Origin: Chlorophyllum brunneum
Lineage: Eukaryota; Basidiomycota; Agaricomycetes; Agaricales; Agaricaceae
Reading direction: 5' to 3'
Assembly: GCA_963576785.1 (NCBI GenBank)
Contig: OY756144.1
Span: 248,001-312,000 of the forward strand
DNA: 64,000 bases
A model generated the notes under the pieces. The model did not search any database. It was not told where the DNA came from and saw nothing but the letters and a program-made list of their open reading frames with translations. How positions within the stretch are numbered: the stretch's first letter is position 1; the number at the start of each line of letters is the position of its first letter. Below are positions 59,576-64,000 of this stretch, piece after piece. A program made the translations under genes and the position numbers.

Positions 59576-60598
59576 CGACTTCCACAACCTTTATTGCATC
59601 TCCCGACAGTAACGGCGGCGGCTGCGATACGGCCACTCAAGCCTCCAGGCCTCAAGAAAACAGTGAAGGATGGGATGCACGTGACTTTCAGAACCAATCT
59701 CTGGTCAAGCAACGTCAATCAACGGCAGCTGGATGGGTTCAGCAGAAGGGTCCCAGCAAGGACCCCACCGTCTACGGACGTAACCTCATCGGCGATAAAT
59801 GTTCTACCAACCCTCAACCGACATTTTTGATAATTTCTTCAGAGACTTTTGTTCCTTCAGCGATGTCATGTGTCAGTACGTAGAAGTGCGGTGGTATCAT
59901 GCATCATGATTCAGCATGTTATCAGCAAAGAGCATTCCACTGATTCTTTATTAATCGTCAATCATTGCTCGTTGGTCCTGATTCCGTCTCAATGAACTAT
60001 ACACGCGAGTCGGAGGACCGAATGGAAGGACCGAGGCGAATCTAAAGCAAATTGAACTGGAGGCGTCCGACCGAGCTCGATTTCTGGGATCTTATGCATC
60101 TCAAATCTCCATTTCAAAATTCGGGCTAGTGTCAATCTTGTTCACTGTCTATTGAGCTTTCTGGAACAGAGATCCAGAGGCTGAAAGACGGTAGAACATC
60201 AAGTGAAGGGAGATACTCAAGGCTAGTAATGCTAATTTGTTCTGTCGCCTTTGCGTACTATATTAGTAGCTGGACCACATAAGGTCGCGCTAGAACCCAT
60301 CCTAGCACATCTTCGCTCTCCATATCCCTGCGTACAGCCCAGTGCCGCTCACTGAGAATGAGAACAAAAGGATACACAGACACTTTGCTGGCTTGGGTAC
60401 CGGATCTCAGCTGTCAATCAACATTGACCTATATGCCCACTTCATCATCGTATACAACTCCAACTAGCGCTTCAGGCTGCAAGGGAGCAATAACAATCGA
60501 TTATAAAAGAATTATATAAAAGAATGTCCGTTGGAGGATATCGACAACAAAAGCTGTAGATAGTTCGATAGAGTAATAATGCAACCACGAGTTTCTGA
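59576..60598. other. Unique DNA between the duplicon array and pair 5
   Basis: About 1 kb with no match elsewhere in the window. The frame 59426-59830 runs out of the alpha remnant into it but has no support. I see no RNA gene, repeat or conserved frame. The last ~60 bp is the 3' flank of pair 5 gene A. Confidence 0.6.
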
Positions 60599-62491
60599 TC
60601 ATGCAGAGCATTCGACGGTCAACCTAGTAATTTCGGTAGCGAGTTTGATGGAAATTTCACTCGCCAGCCTTTCGGAAACGAGGAAAAAATCTGCGGGAAA
60701 GAGTTCTGGCTCTGTTTCTTCCCTCTCGTCACTTCTTCTGGTCCGGCGGCTGTCGTGGTGGAACAAGCTCATCTGGAGCTCCCTGGAAAAACTCAATATC
60801 ACGTCGATAGCATCCTCCAGCGCCTGTAGCGTATCCAGACCTTGGCCTAGCGTGGCTATAGAAAACTTCCCCAACCGAATAGTGGTTCCGTTCCTGTCCT
60901 CCTCTTTCTGCCTTTCTCGTGCCTCCTTGCTCTTGTGCTTGCTGATCTCGGTGGTAAAGGTGGCCTTGATTTCGCTAATGAGGGCACGAGCGAGCTTTTC
61001 GAAGGGTGCAGTGTCGCGTGTCACAGTCGTGATTTCGGGGATGAAGGTCAGGGGTCCCGTTAAACTGCGTTTTAGATAAATTGTCCACGGAACGAAGACC
61101 GCCTGTATTTTGCTGAGGTATTCGCTGAAATGTCTGCCGAGTTCGCGGGCCTTCTGGATAAATTTGGCCTCATGGCGATCGCGGATGATCTGCTTTGCGG
61201 AAAGCAGCTGGGAAAATATGGCAGAAATATCCTTAATTTGTTCATGGAAGGCTTTTACTTTGCTGGTCATAACGCTCTGCAAGGTCATTAGTCTTGTCCC
61301 AGGAAAGAGCGGAAAACAGGTCTCCTACCGCAGGACCGTAATACGGTGAGAACCTTTCTAATAGTTCGCCACACTATGACCGATGCCATCGATATCAACC
61401 CGGCGGTCACGCGAGGGAGGAACCTTCGACTCACCTGAGTATCGAACTGTTCCAAATGCATCAGAGACGCGTCTAATTGCGTTTTCATCTGCGGTTTCAT
61501 TTGGGGTGGGATCGACCGGGTCCTCACTATCATGGATATTTCATATTCGACATCGCCAAATATTGCGGTTTGCACCTCCTTCCACAAGCTACCGCACTCA
61601 GCGAGTTCATCGTGGGCCGCGACTGTCTTCTGCTCGATCTTATTGATGACACGCAGTTCAGCCTCGGACAATTTCGCCCTTTGTTGCATCGCTGCAGTCT
61701 TGGTCAGCTACCGGTATGGGATGGTGGAAGAGCAAATCAAACACCGACCCACGAGCGCCTCCTCCGGGTCTTCTGTGTTTTTACGGGAAAAAAATCTAGC
61801 CAAGGACTTGGTGACCACTGCCACTACACCGGCCAAGCCTGTGGGATCCAGTGATGACAATGGTTCAATAGCTTCGATGCCACCTTCAAAGTCGAATTGG
61901 TAATTCTGCGAGGGTCTCTGCTCCCCTCTTGACTCAAGAAGCTTCGAGTTCACCGCTGCCTTTGCGGGCCGGATTTTCTGATTTTGGAACTACATGGTTC
62001 GTCAGTAAGTGATAGAATCATATGGAATGGATATAACTCAATACCTCGATGAACCTGCATCTAGTACCTTCGAGTATGTTTTCTCCCGTATCGTCAAGAT
62101 CCCGGGATGTGGCGTTGAATTGTCCCTGGAGCTGTAAACCCAAAGCCCAGGCCGTCCGGCGATTGCTCGTAACACATATATCAATTGTTTGGAGACTTTG
62201 CACGATACCCGCAGAGGACCTCGCCTTCTGACGAATCTCGCGTATTTTTTGGTAGAGTTTCCTCAGTGGATCCTGCGCATCTTCTAAGAGTCGTCCTGTG
62301 CGTGGTGTGCTGTCGTCCATCATTCAATGGCGCATTTACAGAAGGCCAGCAGGAATTAACACTCACTGATTCTCGTCCTCGGCTCCAATGAAGGATTCAA
62401 AAACTTTCTGTAAGGACTCCTGAAGGTCTGCCAAGGGACTTGTCTGGGTTGACTCGGCGAGCTGAGTATTCAATGAATCATTTGTAGCCAT
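60599..62491 (-). CDS. Pair 5 gene A: diverged family member
   Basis: Exons 62491-62367, 62309-62045, 61989-61749, 61691-61435 and 61276-60599 give 521 aa with the same four intron phases as the other A genes. Donors are GTGAGT, GTATTG, GTCGGT (weak) and GTGAGTCG. Sequence identity to the others is modest but the architecture is kept: SNRRTAWALGLQLQ in exon 2, a hydrophobic stretch (GLAGVVAVVTKSLARFF) in exon 3 at the place of the GSAVV stretch, a Glu/Lys-rich helix in exon 4, and in exon 5 MTSKVKAFHEQIKDISAIFS and ISKHKSKEARERQKEEDR. Conservation of layout over sequence implies purifying selection. Function unknown. Confidence 0.78.
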
Positions 62492-62781
62492 GTGAGGCAG
62501 ATGATTGAATATTGAAAGTTCGCAGGGTTGTGGGGGATTGAAATGTTTATGCTGAGGTCGGGTCTGTAGCCTCTTTATACATTCCTGAACAACCGCGCCA
62601 GCGCTGTAATGAGGTCGACTACAACAACATAAAGGTTGGATCAATGATCGCCGTGATCGGGGTGCTATCTTGATTACATAACAATGCGAGCTGGTTCGAT
62701 GCAATGTTCAGCCGTTCCGGCTGTCAACGGCAGCACCTCGTTTGTTCTCGCTTTTCCTTGACGCACTTTCTGTCTGCCACC
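62492..62781. promoter_or_regulatory. Shared divergent promoter, pair 5
   Basis: This 290 bp gap has a CTTTATAC TATA-like box near 62573 toward gene A, followed by a GCGCCAGCGC sequence near 62596 at the place of the TGGCGCCA palindrome. The AACAAGGA block is not evident. The two start codons remain head to head. Confidence 0.45.
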
Positions 62782-63831
62782 ATGACCGAGTCACAACCCA
62801 TCGTGTGTGCTTTCCTCAGAGTAAGCCAGGAAACTTGACATACAAATGGTATGCTGACTTTGCTTAATGCATTAGCTGCCTCCTGAGCAACAACCATTCT
62901 TTCGCATGAAAGAGCTGTCCTACGTGTTCCTGCAGAAACTCAATCACTTAAGCCTAGCCTTGGCTGTATCTGAGGACCCTCATACCCTCACAGAAGCCAA
63001 ACAGACTCTGCATGATCTGCGCGAAGTTGCTGGGGATCAATGCAATAATCTTGCAGCGGTCATGTATTTCGGCCTCAGATTCGCTAATAAATGTCTTGAA
63101 CTGCTGGGATCACTCATAAAAGGGGCCCCTGAGGAGGAGACTGTTCTCAACTTCACCGGTATTCACAGTAACGCTGGCTACGCGGCAGGCAAGATGGAGG
63201 AAACTCAGAAGGGAATGATTCAGTTTGGGCAGGAGGTTGGAAATGCTGTTCGTCGTATTACAACTACACTAAACGGCGGTGAGTCTCTACATTTTTCACC
63301 CGTCGCTGCTCAAAGCATATAATAGACAAGAAGAACCTCGAGATGTTTACGGCGGAGAACTCTCAGGCCGTCACTGACCTCCTCCAAGCTGTGGACGAAT
63401 GCAGTACGTTACTTCAACAGATTATCGACTACTATAGAGAGATGGAAGTGCTTTTCGCGGACCACGGGTTGATCAAATCCACCCCACCTTCGGAAGAAGA
63501 GATAAAATTCATGCAAGAGAGATGGAAGGCGTTTGCAAAAAGCGTAGCAGATATCAAAGGTGGTTTTGGCATTCTTCGGAGTCGGTTACTTGCAGGCCCG
63601 GATATCGGTACCTCCTATGACTCCCCGGATCCAAGAACAGCTCAAAGCACAACGTCTATGAATGCCCCTGGCCGGCCGGAAAACGAAGCGAGGCCGAAGG
63701 CCATTCTAGATGCGACTGCCTCGGGCACTACACCTCCCGATCCTTCTTCACCCAGAAAACCAAAATCCTCATTCTTTATATCGTCTTTGCATCGTCTTCT
63801 TTCTTGCCTAAGACTGAAGCAGATTGACTAG
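62782..63831 (+). CDS. Pair 5 gene B: diverged family member, full-length tail
   Basis: Exons 62782-62820, 62876-63278 and 63326-63831 give 315 aa. Exon 1 (MTESQPIVCAFLR) and exon 2 length (403 nt) match the other B genes exactly. Donors GTAAGC and GTGAGT; acceptors TTAG and ATAG. Elements kept: LPPEQQPFF at the exon 2 start, FGLRFANKCLELL, ENSQAVTDLL, PPSEEEIKFMQERW. The linker is longer and rich in Pro/Ser/Thr, and the protein ends FISSLHRLLSCLRLKQID. The tail is thus conserved even in the most diverged pair. Function unknown. Confidence 0.78.
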
Positions 63832-64000
63832 AAGAGAGTTGGTTTTTGTGGAGTACAATTACATGAATATCTAATACCCTTTAGTACTGCGGAGTCATAT
63901 GTCGCTACGGTAGCCTTATTTGCCAGCCCACCCAGGTAGCAAGATTACTCTGATTCTTATATTTCCGTTAACCTCAAGTTGGCTGGAGGGTAGTAGTCCA
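63832..64000. other. 3' flank of pair 5 gene B
   Basis: 169 bp to the end of the window with no gene. A TTTAGTACT sequence near 63880 may correspond to the TTTAGAGTA motif downstream of the other B genes, possibly part of the 3' UTR. Confidence 0.4.

Noticed and set aside
1..64000. Bacterial features such as operons, CRISPR arrays, ribosome binding sites or insertion sequences
   Set aside because: Every well-supported gene has spliceosomal introns and all mobile elements are eukaryotic retrotransposons. The repeats are large duplicons, not spacer-repeat arrays.
1..64000. tRNA or rRNA genes
   Set aside because: I saw no cloverleaf-like or rRNA-like conserved sequence while reading. A tRNAscan run would settle it.

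Overview
The window looks like a repeat-rich accessory region of a filamentous fungal genome, most likely an Agaricomycete basidiomycete. The evidence is eukaryotic: five gene pairs with introns of about 45-80 nt that keep the same positions and phases, chromodomain-type Ty3/gypsy and Ty1/copia LTR retrotransposons, and a 5'-truncated LINE with an RT plus RNase H ORF of a kind common in Agaricomycetes. The basidiomycete call rests on family knowledge of the LINE and gypsy proteins and is moderate. Nothing looks bacterial.

The main content is a family of five divergently transcribed two-gene modules, here called A (minus strand, 5 exons, 518-530 aa) and B (plus strand, 3 exons, 280-315 aa). 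The modules lie at 5344-8484, 19813-23077, 29031-32273, 49890-53137 and 60599-63831. Each has a head-to-head promoter gap of about 290-325 bp. All ten models stay open when spliced, and intron phases are identical across copies (A: 2,0,1,0; B: 0,1). A is mostly helical with one hydrophobic stretch set between long helical segments. B is helical with a disordered Pro/Ser linker and a basic amphipathic tail. I recognise neither as a named family. The two-component, helix-hydrophobic-helix layout recalls binary alpha-pore-forming proteins (the XaxAB/YaxAB type), but that is inference only.

Modules 1-4 sit in a long, repeatedly copied duplicon. Besides the pair it carries a second multi-exon gene (alpha; intact only at 54110-55017), a decayed gene (beta) and a gene encoding a small membrane segment (gamma). 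Layout: 1-5343 duplicon; 5344-8484 pair 1; 8531-10176 old degenerate duplicon; 10177-19135 nested copia elements; 19136-19500 truncated B exon; 19813-23077 pair 2; 23078-28204 duplicon; 28205-29030 spacer; 29031-32273 pair 3; 32274-39353 duplicon split by a LINE (34190-36324); 39354-39475 stub of an A gene; 39476-49214 nested gypsy/copia cluster; 49215-49579 truncated B exon; 49890-53137 pair 4; 53138-58080 duplicon; 58080-59575 a further duplicon start with no pair before it; 59576-60598 unique DNA; 60599-63831 pair 5, the most diverged pair, in non-duplicated flanks.

The retrotransposon clusters record the history. One older copia element (copia-2) landed in the last exon of a B gene. That arrangement was duplicated with its neighbouring pair, and then copia-1 (target duplication ACCTT) hit one copy and a gypsy element (AACCC/AACAC) hit the other. 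All LTR elements are dead by stop codons and by changed catalytic residues, while most A/B pairs remain open. This suggests that the pairs, not the surrounding repeats, are under selection.
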